In this document: piece after piece, positions 55,512-63,448 of the stretch
How positions within the stretch are numbered: the stretch's first letter is position 1
How the letters are laid out: each line of letters begins with the position of its first letter
Origin: Actinophytocola oryzae
GTDB taxonomy: Bacteria; Actinomycetota; Actinomycetes; Mycobacteriales; Pseudonocardiaceae
Direction: 5' to 3'
NCBI RefSeq assembly: GCF_004364325.1
Contig: NZ_SOCP01000004.1
Coordinates: forward strand, 558,001 to 622,000
DNA length: 64,000 bases
Program-made: the position numbers and the translations under genes
The notes under the pieces: model-generated
The model's database searches: none
Told to the model about the DNA's origin: nothing
The model's input: the letters and a program-made list of their open reading frames with translations, nothing else

Positions 55512-56708
55512 ATGCGAAAAACAAGGGTGATCGCGGCGGTGCTGTGCGCGGGCATGCTCCTGCCCGGTGTTGCCATGGCGGCGCCCGCTCCCACCGCCGT
55601 CGAACACCGGTCCGAGGGGCACCTGGTGTCCGCGGAAGTGATCGACCGCCTGCCCCGCCAGGAGGTCGTCGACTACCTGGCCGGCTACGAGCTGGACACC
55701 TCGGCGGTCCGCAACGGCGTGGACCTCTACCTGCTGACCTACCGGACGGTCGGTGTGGACGGACGACCCACGACCGCGAGCGCGCTGACCGTCCTGCCGA
55801 ACGGCCGCGACCACACGTTCCGCGCGGTCGCGTGGCTGCACGGCACCCGCGTGTTCCGCGGCGACACCGGCTCGGTCTCGGACAACCTCGACCGGGCGGC
55901 GGCGGTGCTGTTCGCCGGTTCCGGGTTCGCGACCGTGGCGCCGGACTACCTGGGACTCGGCACCGGTCCGGGGCACCACCCGTACATGCTGTCCGAGCCG
56001 ACCGTCACGGCGACGACGGACGCGTTGCGGGCGTCCCGCTCCCTCGCCGCGCGGACGGGCAGGAAGCTCGACGGACGCGTGCTGGTCAGCGGCTTCTCAC
56101 AGGGCGGCCAGGCGTCGATGATCGTCGGCAGGGCGCTGCAGCGCTCGCGGGAGTTCGACCTCGGTGCCATCGCGGGCATCGCGGGCCCGTACGACATCCG
56201 GGGCCAGGAAATGCCCGCCGCGCTCGACGGACGGCTCGACGGCATCAGCGCGACGATGTACCTCGGCTACGCGATCACGGCGTGGAACCGCGTCCACCCC
56301 ATCTACGACTCGCCGTCCGAGGCGTTCCGCGCGCCGTACGACCAGGTGGTGGAGTCGATGTTCGACAGCGACCACCAGGAGGGCGAGGTCGTGGCCACGC
56401 TCCCGCACACACCGGAGGAGCTGTTCACCAACGAGTTCCTGGCCAGGCTCGCGCACCCCGACGGCGGCCTCGCCGAGGTCCTCGCGGCCAACGACGACCC
56501 GTGCGAGTGGCGGCCGAGCGTGCCGGTGCGCCTGTACGCGGGCACCGCCGACCGGGACGTCGTGTCCGACAACGCGACGAGCTGCCTGGAGGACCTCGGC
56601 GCACACAACACCAGGGACAGCCGCGTCGTGAACGTGGGCGCGGTCGACCACTTCACCTCGGCACGTGTCGCGTTGCCGCAGGTGCTGACCTGGTTCAACC
56701 GGCTCTAG
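55512..56708 (+). CDS. Secreted alpha/beta-hydrolase, LIP-type lipase/esterase
   Basis: A 398-residue protein with a signal peptide (1-24, VAMAAPA cleavage region) and an alpha/beta-hydrolase fold. The nucleophile elbow is GFSQGG, the oxyanion WLHGTR, and YLGLGTGPGHHPYM plus the late DH of VDHFTSA complete the likely triad with Asp in TADRDV. It matches the secretory lipase family. ATG 55512 has GGGAGG eight bases upstream. Its stop forms CTAG with the convergent LppZ-like gene. Confidence 0.88.
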   Translation: MRKTRVIAAVLCAGMLLPGVAMAAPAPTAVEHRSEGHLVSAEVIDRLPRQEVVDYLAGYELDTSAVRNGVDLYLLTYRTVGVDGRPTTASALTVLPNGRDHTFRAVAWLHGTRVFRGDTGSVSDNLDRAAAVLFAGSGFATVAPDYLGLGTGPGHHPYMLSEPTVTATTDALRASRSLAARTGRKLDGRVLVSGFSQGGQASMIVGRALQRSREFDLGAIAGIAGPYDIRGQEMPAALDGRLDGISATMYLGYAITAWNRVHPIYDSPSEAFRAPYDQVVESMFDSDHQEGEVVATLPHTPEELFTNEFLARLAHPDGGLAEVLAANDDPCEWRPSVPVRLYAGTADRDVVSDNATSCLEDLGAHNTRDSRVVNVGAVDHFTSARVALPQVLTWFNRL

Positions 56709-57886
56709 TCGGGGCCGCCCGAGCCGCCGCCACCGGCCACCGCGATCACGAAGGCGCGGTCGTCGCTCGACACGGGGGCGCCGCCGTCCTTGTTGACGGT
56801 GCCCGCGACCGCCACCTGGTCGTTGATGGCGTCCACGCCGCCGAGCAGGCCGAAGCCCGCGGTCTTGTCGAGGGTGATCTCGGGCTTGCCGGAGAACGAC
56901 CCATCGGACGCGAGGGGCAGGCGCTGCGCGTTGCCTGCCGTCGACATGACCACCAGCACGCCGGTGATCGTCGACGCACAGCCCGCCACGCCCGGCCGGT
57001 CCGGCCAGGTCCAGGCGGGGGAGGACATCTGCTTGCCCGGCTCGATCCGGTACAGGACGTCCTGGGTCGCGGCGCGGTCCGTGACCCAGGCGCCCGGGCC
57101 GTTCACGGAGGTGCAGACCCCGCCGGGTGCCCGCAGCCCGCTGGCGATGACCAGTGAGCCCTTGGTCGGGTTGCCCTGTGCGGGTTGTCCGGACGCGTCG
57201 AACCGCAGGATCTTGCCCGCGAGTGAGTTCAGGTCGCCCGCGGCCTGCGGGTTCCCGGTGTCGCCGGTGGCGAGGAGCAGGGCGCCGGTGCGGTCGAGCG
57301 CGAGCGCGCCCCGGTTGTTCGTCGCGCCGCGCGGGATGCCGGTGATGACCGGTTTCGGCACGTCACCCGGCGCGATCCGCACCACGCGGTTGTCGCTCGC
57401 GGTCGTGACGTAGGCGAAGATCAGCTGGTCCTCGGTGTAGGTGGGGGAGAGGGCGAGCCCCGTGAGACCGCCGTCCGTGCTCCCGTCCACCGGGACGGTC
57501 GCGATGACCTCCGGCTCGGCGCCGTGCTTGACCCGCAGGATCCGCCCGCTGCGCCGCTCGCCGACCAGGGCGGTCGGGTCGTTGCCGTCCCCGGGGAGCG
57601 CCGCGACCGCGGTCACGGTGTCGAGGCAGGTGCCGATGACGGTCGGGTTGTAGTCGGTGCAGCCGTCCGGGGGCGGGATCTCCGTCGGGGCGTTGCCCCC
57701 GCCCGCACCTTCCTCCTCCGGCTTGTTCTGGCCGGGGACCTGCGGCTCCGGGCCGCCCTGCGGGGTCAGCTGCTCCTGCGGCTGCCAGCTGTCGGCCGGC
57801 GGCTGCTCCGCGAACGTGGCGCACCCGGCGGTGAGCAGCACACCGCCGAGCACGCTCGCGACGAGCATGCGTGACCTCGAGGACAT
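56705..57886 (-). CDS. lppZ: LppZ-like lipoprotein, sorbosone/glucose dehydrogenase propeller
   Basis: A 393-residue lipoprotein: signal peptide with lipobox LLTAGC (Cys22), a Pro/Gln-rich spacer to about residue 70, then a GSDH-type six-bladed propeller (GGLTGLALSPTY, ATNNRGALALDRTGALLLATGDTG, IASGLRAPGGVC). Soluble quinoprotein dehydrogenases share this fold, but PQQ binding is not shown for LppZ. In M. tuberculosis lppZ (Rv3006) lies next to the DoxX gene Rv3005c, as here. The stop is shared as CTAG with the convergent lipase gene. Confidence 0.85.
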   Translation of the reverse strand: MSSRSRMLVASVLGGVLLTAGCATFAEQPPADSWQPQEQLTPQGGPEPQVPGQNKPEEEGAGGGNAPTEIPPPDGCTDYNPTVIGTCLDTVTAVAALPGDGNDPTALVGERRSGRILRVKHGAEPEVIATVPVDGSTDGGLTGLALSPTYTEDQLIFAYVTTASDNRVVRIAPGDVPKPVITGIPRGATNNRGALALDRTGALLLATGDTGNPQAAGDLNSLAGKILRFDASGQPAQGNPTKGSLVIASGLRAPGGVCTSVNGPGAWVTDRAATQDVLYRIEPGKQMSSPAWTWPDRPGVAGCASTITGVLVVMSTAGNAQRLPLASDGSFSGKPEITLDKTAGFGLLGGVDAINDQVAVAGTVNKDGGAPVSSDDRAFVIAVAGGGGSGGPD

Positions 57887-57938
57887 GCGTCCACGCTAGG
57901 GGCGCGGCCGTGAACCTCGGGTAAGTAGTGTGCCTGGT

Positions 57939-58841
57939 GTGATCACCGTGTTGGTGCCCGACGAGGCGGGCGAGGCCGCGCTGTCCGGCGTGGACGGCAT
58001 CGACGTCGTGCGGTACGAGTCGGCCGATGACCTGCTGGAACACGCCGAGGTGCTGGTGCCCGGCTTCCTGGTCGAGTCGGACCCGGCGGCACTCGCGGCG
58101 CGCCTGCCGCACCTGCGGCTGATCCAGCTGCTCACGGCCGGTGCGGAGAACTGGATCGGCAAGGTGCCGCCGAACGTCACGCTGTCCACTGCCCGAGGTG
58201 CCCACGGTGGCAGCACGGCGGAGTGGGCGCTGACCGTGTTGCTCGCCGTGTACCGGGACCTGATCCCGTTCGAGCGAGGCCGCGTCGCCCGAACGTGGGA
58301 ACGCACGCCGACGGAGACACTGCTGGACAAGCGGGTGCTGGTCATCGGCGCGGGAGATCTCGGCACCCAGCTGAAGCGCAGGCTGGACGCGTGCGATGCC
58401 CGGACAACACTGGTCGGATATCGGGCGCGAGACGGCGTGCACGGCATCGACGAGGTGCCCGACCTGCTCGGCTCACACGACGCGGTCGTGCTGATGGTGC
58501 CGCTGACGGCGGCCACCACGGGCATGGTCGACGCCGCGTTCCTGTCCAGGATGCGGGACAACGCCGTACTGGTGAACGCGGCGCGGGGCAAGGTCGTGAA
58601 CACGGACGCCCTGGTGGCGGAGCTGGTCGCCGGGAGGCTGCGCGCGGCGCTGGACGTGACCGAGCCGGAGCCGCCGCCGCGGGGACATCCGCTGTGGACG
58701 GCCCCCAACCTGCTGCTCACCCCGCACGTGGCGGCGAGCGTCGAGGGCTACCAGGAGCGGGCGTACCGCGTGGTCGCGGCGGAGATCGCGAGGTTCGCCG
58801 CCGGGGAGCCGCTCCACAACGTGGTACACGGCGACTACTAA
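57939..58841 (+). CDS. D-isomer-specific 2-hydroxyacid dehydrogenase
   Basis: A 300-residue protein with the NAD-binding motif VLVIGAGDLGTQLKRR, catalytic Arg (LVNAARGKVVNTDAL), Glu (DVTEPEPPPRGHPLW) and His (LTPHVAASVEGY). GTG 57939 gives the usual MITVLVPDE start; GTG 57930 is possible. The substrate is unknown; GRAB such as glyoxylate/hydroxypyruvate reductase or phosphoglycerate-type activity are options. It is divergent from lppZ. Confidence 0.9.
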   Translation: MITVLVPDEAGEAALSGVDGIDVVRYESADDLLEHAEVLVPGFLVESDPAALAARLPHLRLIQLLTAGAENWIGKVPPNVTLSTARGAHGGSTAEWALTVLLAVYRDLIPFERGRVARTWERTPTETLLDKRVLVIGAGDLGTQLKRRLDACDARTTLVGYRARDGVHGIDEVPDLLGSHDAVVLMVPLTAATTGMVDAAFLSRMRDNAVLVNAARGKVVNTDALVAELVAGRLRAALDVTEPEPPPRGHPLWTAPNLLLTPHVAASVEGYQERAYRVVAAEIARFAAGEPLHNVVHGDY

Positions 58842-58891
58842 TCGCGAGGTTGTACCGCCACCCGTTCGGCGGATGCCCTACCCTCCGCTGG

Positions 58892-59578
58892 GTGAGCACT
58901 GAAGACGACCGTGGCTTCTACACCACCGGCGACTCGTCCACGACGCAGAGCTTCGGGCCGTCGAGCGGGGGCTCGTCCTCCTTCTTCGACGACGACACCT
59001 CGTACTCGAACGCTCCGACCACGAACTTCTCCGGCTTCGCCGAGACGGATCCCACCGAGCCCGAGACGACCCCGAGGTCCACGAGGCCCGAGTGGCACCG
59101 GGGTCTCGACTTCGGCCTGCTGGTGCTGCGGCTGGCGCTCGGCGGGCTGTTCGTCGCGCACGGCCTGGACAAGCTGTTCGGCTGGTTCACCGATGCCGGC
59201 GGCATGAACAACACCAGGGAGCTGCTCAGCGGTTTCGGCTTCACCGAGCCGGGCGTCCTGTCCTGGGTGGTGGCCGTCAGCGAGACGGCCGGCGGTGTCC
59301 TGGTCGTGCTGGGCCTGTTCTTTCCGGCGGGCGCCGCGGCCATCCTGGCCGTGATGGCGAACGTCATCGTGGTGAAGGGCGACTGGAACCTGTTCCTGGG
59401 CACCGTCGAGCTGGAGATGATCTACGCGGCGACCGCCTTCGGTCTGCTGTTCACCGGCCCGGGTCGGTTCGCGCTGGACCGGCACACGCCGTGGTGGCGC
59501 AGGGCCCCGCTGTTCGGCTTCGTGTTCCTGGTGATCGCGGCGGGCCTGTCCGTGGTCACGCTGGTCGTGTGGCGCTGA
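58892..59578 (+). CDS. DoxX-family membrane protein with acidic Ser/Thr-rich N terminus (Rv3005c-like)
   Basis: A 228-residue protein. Residues 1-75 are low-complexity, rich in Ser, Thr and Asp with phenylalanine spacing (SSGGSSSFFDDDTSYSNAP), followed by a four-helix DoxX domain (LLVLRLALGGLFVAHGLDKL, GFTEPGVLSWVVAVSETAGG). In M. tuberculosis the DoxX protein joins SodA and SseA in a membrane oxidoreductase complex; whether this paralogue does so is not known. GTG 58892 begins the STEDDRGFY segment. Confidence 0.87.
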   Translation: MSTEDDRGFYTTGDSSTTQSFGPSSGGSSSFFDDDTSYSNAPTTNFSGFAETDPTEPETTPRSTRPEWHRGLDFGLLVLRLALGGLFVAHGLDKLFGWFTDAGGMNNTRELLSGFGFTEPGVLSWVVAVSETAGGVLVVLGLFFPAGAAAILAVMANVIVVKGDWNLFLGTVELEMIYAATAFGLLFTGPGRFALDRHTPWWRRAPLFGFVFLVIAAGLSVVTLVVWR

Positions 59579-59590
59579 GATACTGAGGAC

Positions 59591-60817
59591 GTGCCCTCAG
59601 CACTCCCAGACGGCGACGAAGCGCCGGAAGACGGTGCTCTGCCCGAGTCGGCGTTGCACGGACTCGGGCGGCGGCCGTTCGGCGTGTACGTGCACGTGCC
59701 GTTCTGTGCCACACGCTGCGGCTACTGCGACTTCAACACGTACACGGCGTCGGAGCTGTCGCCCGGCTCCCCGAGTTCGTGGCTGGCGGCCGTCCACCGT
59801 GAACTGGCCCTGGCGGCGGAGGTCCTGGGCACCCCACCCGCGGCGGACACGGTCTTCGTAGGCGGCGGCACCCCGTCCCTGCTGGGCGCGGCCCCGCTCA
59901 CGGAGATCCTGTCGGCGATCCGTGAGACCGTGGGGCTGGCCCCGGACGCCGAGGTGACCACGGAGTCCAACCCGGAGTCGACGTCCCCGGAGTTCTTCGA
60001 GGCACTGCGCGAGGCGGGGTACACGAGGATCTCCCTGGGCATGCAGTCGGCCGCGCCACACGTCCTGTCGGTGCTGGACAGGGTCCACACGCCAGGCCGA
60101 CCCACGGAGGCGGCCCGCGAGGCGAGAAGGGCCGGCTTCGACCACGTGAACCTGGACCTGATCTACGGCACCCCGGGCGAGACGCCGGACGACCTGACCC
60201 GGTCGCTGGACGCGGTCCTGGAGGCTGGCGTGGACCACGTGTCGGCGTATGCCCTGATAGTGGAGCAGGGCACGGCACTGGCCCGCCGAATAGCAAGAGG
60301 CGACCTCCCGCACCCGGACGACGACGTCCTGGCGGACCGCTACGAGCAGGTGGACGAGGCACTGTCGTCGGCCGGCCTGCACTGGTACGAGGTCTCGAAC
60401 TGGGCGAGTGAGCCCAAGGCCTGGTGCCAACACAACATGGGCTACTGGCACGGCGCCGACTGGTGGGGGGTGGGTCCTGGCGCCCACAGCCACGTGGGCG
60501 GCGTCCGCTGGTGGAACGTGAAGCACCCGGCCCGCCACGCCGCGCTGCTGGCAGGGGGCAGGTCCCCGGCGGCGGCGAGGGAGACCCTGACGGCCGAGGA
60601 CCGCCACCTGGAACGGGTGATGCTGGAGCTCCGTCTGGTTGACGGCCTCCCGGTGGACGTCCTTCCCGTCGAGGCTCAGGCAGAAGCACGACGCGCCGCG
60701 GACGAGGGTCTACTGGACGAAGCGGCCCTTGCGGGAGTGAACGGCCGCTTCGGGCGGTGTGTCCTGACGAGAAGAGGCCGCCTCCTGGCCGACGCGGTAG
60801 TCCGCCGCCTGACCTGA
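59591..60817 (+). CDS. hemW: HemW-like radical SAM heme chaperone
   Basis: A 408-residue protein of the HemN/HemW family. The iron-sulfur motif C-x3-C-x2-C is in VPFCATRCGYCDFNTY, the SAM site is GGGTPSLL and ETTESNPES-like TTESNPEST, and the C-terminal HemN_C domain follows (LRLVDGLPVDVL). HemW lacks the N-terminal segment of true oxygen-independent coproporphyrinogen oxidase, as here, so heme chaperone is the better name. GTG 59591 starts 12 bp after the DoxX stop. Confidence 0.93.
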   Translation: MPSALPDGDEAPEDGALPESALHGLGRRPFGVYVHVPFCATRCGYCDFNTYTASELSPGSPSSWLAAVHRELALAAEVLGTPPAADTVFVGGGTPSLLGAAPLTEILSAIRETVGLAPDAEVTTESNPESTSPEFFEALREAGYTRISLGMQSAAPHVLSVLDRVHTPGRPTEAAREARRAGFDHVNLDLIYGTPGETPDDLTRSLDAVLEAGVDHVSAYALIVEQGTALARRIARGDLPHPDDDVLADRYEQVDEALSSAGLHWYEVSNWASEPKAWCQHNMGYWHGADWWGVGPGAHSHVGGVRWWNVKHPARHAALLAGGRSPAAARETLTAEDRHLERVMLELRLVDGLPVDVLPVEAQAEARRAADEGLLDEAALAGVNGRFGRCVLTRRGRLLADAVVRRLT

Positions 60818-60932
60818 CAGCCGGCCCGACGTTCGGCCATCCGGCTCCCCAGCGGGCGCGCTCGATGACGTTCACGGCCACACCGCCGACCGTCGGGGGC
60901 CACCGCGTGCGGGAACCTGCCGTGCCGCTTTG

Positions 60933-62122
60933 TCAGGGCAGTCTGCCGGCGCGTTCTCGCAGGTAGCGCTGTTCCGGCACGCTCGTCGTCAGCCTCGCCG
61001 CCAGCTGGTACTCCTGTTTTGCCGCCGCGAGCGAACCGGCCATCTCCAGCAGATGTGCCCGCACCGCGTGCGGCCGGTGATGCCCCGCCATCCGCTCGTC
61101 GTCGGCGAGCGTCGTCAGCTCCGCCAGGCCGGCCTCCGGTCCGTCCACCATCGCGACCGCCACCGCCTGGTTCAGCGTCACCACGGGGCTGGGGTCGAGC
61201 GACGACAGCAGCCGGTACAGGCCCACCACCTCCGGCTAGTCGGTCTGCCCGGCGGTCCCGGCCTCCGCGTGAACCGCCGCGATCGCCGCCTGCACCTGGT
61301 AGACGCCGACCCGAGTGTGCTGGAGCGCCCACCGCACCAATGCCAGCCCCTCGTCGACCAGCGCTCGGTCCCAGAGTGAACGGTCCTGCTCCGCGAGTGG
61401 CACGAGGCTGCCGTCGGCGCGGGTGCGAGCAGGCCGCCGCGCGTCGGTGAGCAGCATCAACGCGAGGAGTCCGGCCACCTCCCCGTCCGAGGGCAGCAGG
61501 GCGTGCACGATCCGGGTGAGCCGTATCGCCTCCCGTGCCAGCTCCGCACGGTGCAGCGACGGCCCGGACGAGGCGGTGTACCCCTCGTTGAAGATCAGGT
61601 AGAGGACGTGCAGCACAGGGTTCATGTCCGAAGGCACGGTGAACCTGGCGCCACTGGCCCTGATCTTCTGCCTGGCCCGCGAGATCCGCTGCGCCATCGT
61701 CGCCTCCGGTACGAGGAACGCCCGCGCGATCTCAGCCGTCGTGAGGCCGCCGACCGCCCGCAGCGTCAACGCGATCTGCGAGGCGGGCGTCAGCTCGGGT
61801 GGCAGCACAATGCCAGCAGCATCACCGTGTCGTCGCCCGCGGGCGGCTCGTCGGCCCCAGGCGCGGGCGGTGGGGGAGCCTGGCTCTCACGCCGCCGGGA
61901 GGCCTGTTCGCTGCGCCACTGGTCGGTCAGCTTCCGCGCGGCCACGGTGATCAGCCAGGCCTCGGGTCGTTCGGGCAGCCCGTCGACCGGCCAGTGCGTG
62001 GCGGCCGCGAGCAGTGCCTCCTGGGTGGCGTCCTCGGCCGCCTCGAAGTCCCGGTACCGGCGCACGACCGCGGCGAGGACCTGCGGCGCGAGGCCGCGCA
62101 GCAGGTCCTCGAGCCCGGTCAC
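60933..62122 (-). pseudogene. ECF sigma factor (ECF42/DUF6596 type), broken by a frameshift and a nonsense codon
   Basis: Three pieces rebuild one sigma factor of about 395 residues. GTG 62122 begins TGLEDLLRGLAPQVLAAVV (sigma region 2, EDATQEALLAAATHWP). The frame is lost at about 61800, where CCHP should continue into ELTPASQIALTLRAVGGL (region 4); one G appears to be missing. Further on, at about 61235, an in-frame TAG replaces the Trp expected in TDWPEVVGLYRLL. Two separate lesions make assembly error unlikely. It overlaps the DGPF/YCII gene by 4 bp, the classic ECF42 partner. Confidence 0.85.
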
Positions 62123-62514
62123 ATCTCCTGCCCTGCCATGTCCATGATCGGCCGCACCTCGACGGCCGCGAACCGCGCGTCGGGAAAGCGCGCCGCGAGC
62201 TCCGCGGCCCGTTCGGGAGTCTCACAGTCGAGCACGAAGTACCCCGCGAGCTGCTCCTTGGCCTCGAGGTAGGGCCCGTCGGTGGTCACCGGCACGCCGT
62301 CACGTCCACGCACGTGCCTGGTGAGCGCCGGATCCGCCAACGCCACCCCGGCGACGAACTCACCGGACTGTTCGATCTCGGCCCACAACTCGTCGGCCTC
62401 CCGTGCGACGACGTCCCGTTCCTCCGGTGACAGTGCGAGGAACCCGGGATCCTGGCGGAACATGGGGTGCTCCCAGTTCCGTGGGTTCCCGTAGATCATG
62501 ACGAGGTACTTCAC
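62119..62514 (-). CDS. YCII/DGPF-domain protein, ECF42 sigma partner
   Basis: A 131-residue protein: MKYLVMIYGNPRNWEHP start and the motif TDGPYLEAKEQLAGYFVLD, which defines the DGPF family. In ECF42 systems this partner is thought to influence the sigma factor. The coding sequence is intact although the adjacent sigma gene is not. It overlaps the VOC gene by 4 bp and the sigma pseudogene by 4 bp. Confidence 0.9.
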   Translation of the reverse strand: MKYLVMIYGNPRNWEHPMFRQDPGFLALSPEERDVVAREADELWAEIEQSGEFVAGVALADPALTRHVRGRDGVPVTTDGPYLEAKEQLAGYFVLDCETPERAAELAARFPDARFAAVEVRPIMDMAGQEM

Positions 62515-62882
62515 GGGGCCTCCTCCGTGCCGGCGACACCGACCAGGTTGCCCTCCGGATCGGTGAACTGCCCGACGGCGAAGCCGCCGGACCGCACCGG
62601 CCCCAGCACGCGCCTGCCGCCCAGCTCCTCGGCCCTCCGAAGTGCCGCCTCGACATCCGGCACACCGACGTAGAACAGCACGCCGGGCGAGAAGCCCTCC
62701 CCGCCGCCGACGCCCCCGTTCAGCCCGGCATTGGTGACGAACCCGTACTCCCCCGGCCGCGACACGGCGTCGGTGGACGCGTCCCCCACCTGGTACTCCC
62801 AGCCGAACAACCCGGCGTAGTACTCGCGCAGCTCGCCGGGTTTCGCGCCGGCGATCTCGAAGTGCACCACGTGGTCACTCAT
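62511..62882 (-). CDS. VOC-family protein (glyoxalase-like), part of the ECF42 operon
   Basis: A 123-residue VOC protein. ATG 62882 is preferred over GTG 62885 because the GGGAGGACA site then has normal spacing. It has the core HFEIAGAKPGELREYYAGLF, GVLFYVGVPDVEAALRRAE and GQFTDPEGNLVGV of the glyoxalase/PhnB type. It is transcribed first in the three-gene unit with YCII and the broken sigma gene. Confidence 0.88.
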   Translation of the reverse strand: MSDHVVHFEIAGAKPGELREYYAGLFGWEYQVGDASTDAVSRPGEYGFVTNAGLNGGVGGGEGFSPGVLFYVGVPDVEAALRRAEELGGRRVLGPVRSGGFAVGQFTDPEGNLVGVAGTEEAP

Positions 62883-62989
62883 CACTGTCCTCCCGTTCCA
62901 GCATCCACTCCGGACACCACACGACAGAGGACGGAGCGACCCACCGACTCCTCGACATCACGCCACACGAGAGGTTCCGCCGTCGGTGA

Positions 62990-63448
62990 CTACTTCGGCC
63001 TGCACGGCAACGCCATCGCGTCGTCGTCGAGGCGGCCGAAGTCGGCGGCGAGGCGTTTGGACAGGCGATCCGCGTCGGTCCCCGGGGTGGGGCGGATCGT
63101 GACCGAAGCGGGAAGGGCCTCGGGACGTGCCAGCTCCACCAGCTCCGGCTGGTCGGCGAAGATCTTCTTGAACCGTTCGTACGCCTCGGCCTTCGTCTCC
63201 ATGATCAGCGACTCGACCTGGGGGTGGGTCCGTAACCTCGCGGCTGCGTCCCGCATCTCGTCGTCGGTCTCGAAGTACAGGATCACCTTGTTCAGGCACA
63301 CGCTCGAGCGGGGGACCTCCGGTACCAGCGGCCGGGACGCCGTGCCTGGCCCGTCGTAGGTCACGACGGCGAGAACGGTGACGGCCGCGAACGCGGCGAC
63401 GACCACGCCGACCGCCGCCCACAGCACAAGCCCGACCCGTCTGGTCAT
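62990..63448 (-). CDS. Membrane-anchored orphan FtsX extracellular-domain protein
   Basis: A 152-residue protein with one N-terminal membrane helix (VGLVLWAAVGVVVAAFAAVTVLAV) and an outer domain that matches the FtsX ECD: CLNKVILYFETDDEMRDAAARL, ETKAEAYERFKKIFADQPEL and ALPASVTIRP. The three other FtsX membrane helices are absent. In FtsEX the ECD recruits peptidoglycan hydrolases; an isolated copy could titrate or retarget such a hydrolase. Two cysteines (near residues 52 and 149) may pair. It is overlapped by 4 bp with the TetR gene. Confidence 0.8.
   Translation of the reverse strand: MTRRVGLVLWAAVGVVVAAFAAVTVLAVVTYDGPGTASRPLVPEVPRSSVCLNKVILYFETDDEMRDAAARLRTHPQVESLIMETKAEAYERFKKIFADQPELVELARPEALPASVTIRPTPGTDADRLSKRLAADFGRLDDDAMALPCRPK

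Noticed and set aside
51778..57886. Secondary-metabolite cluster around the SARP regulator
   Set aside because: No PKS, NRPS, terpene, RiPP or tailoring gene set was recognised. The neighbours are a small membrane protein, a lipase and an LppZ-like lipoprotein.
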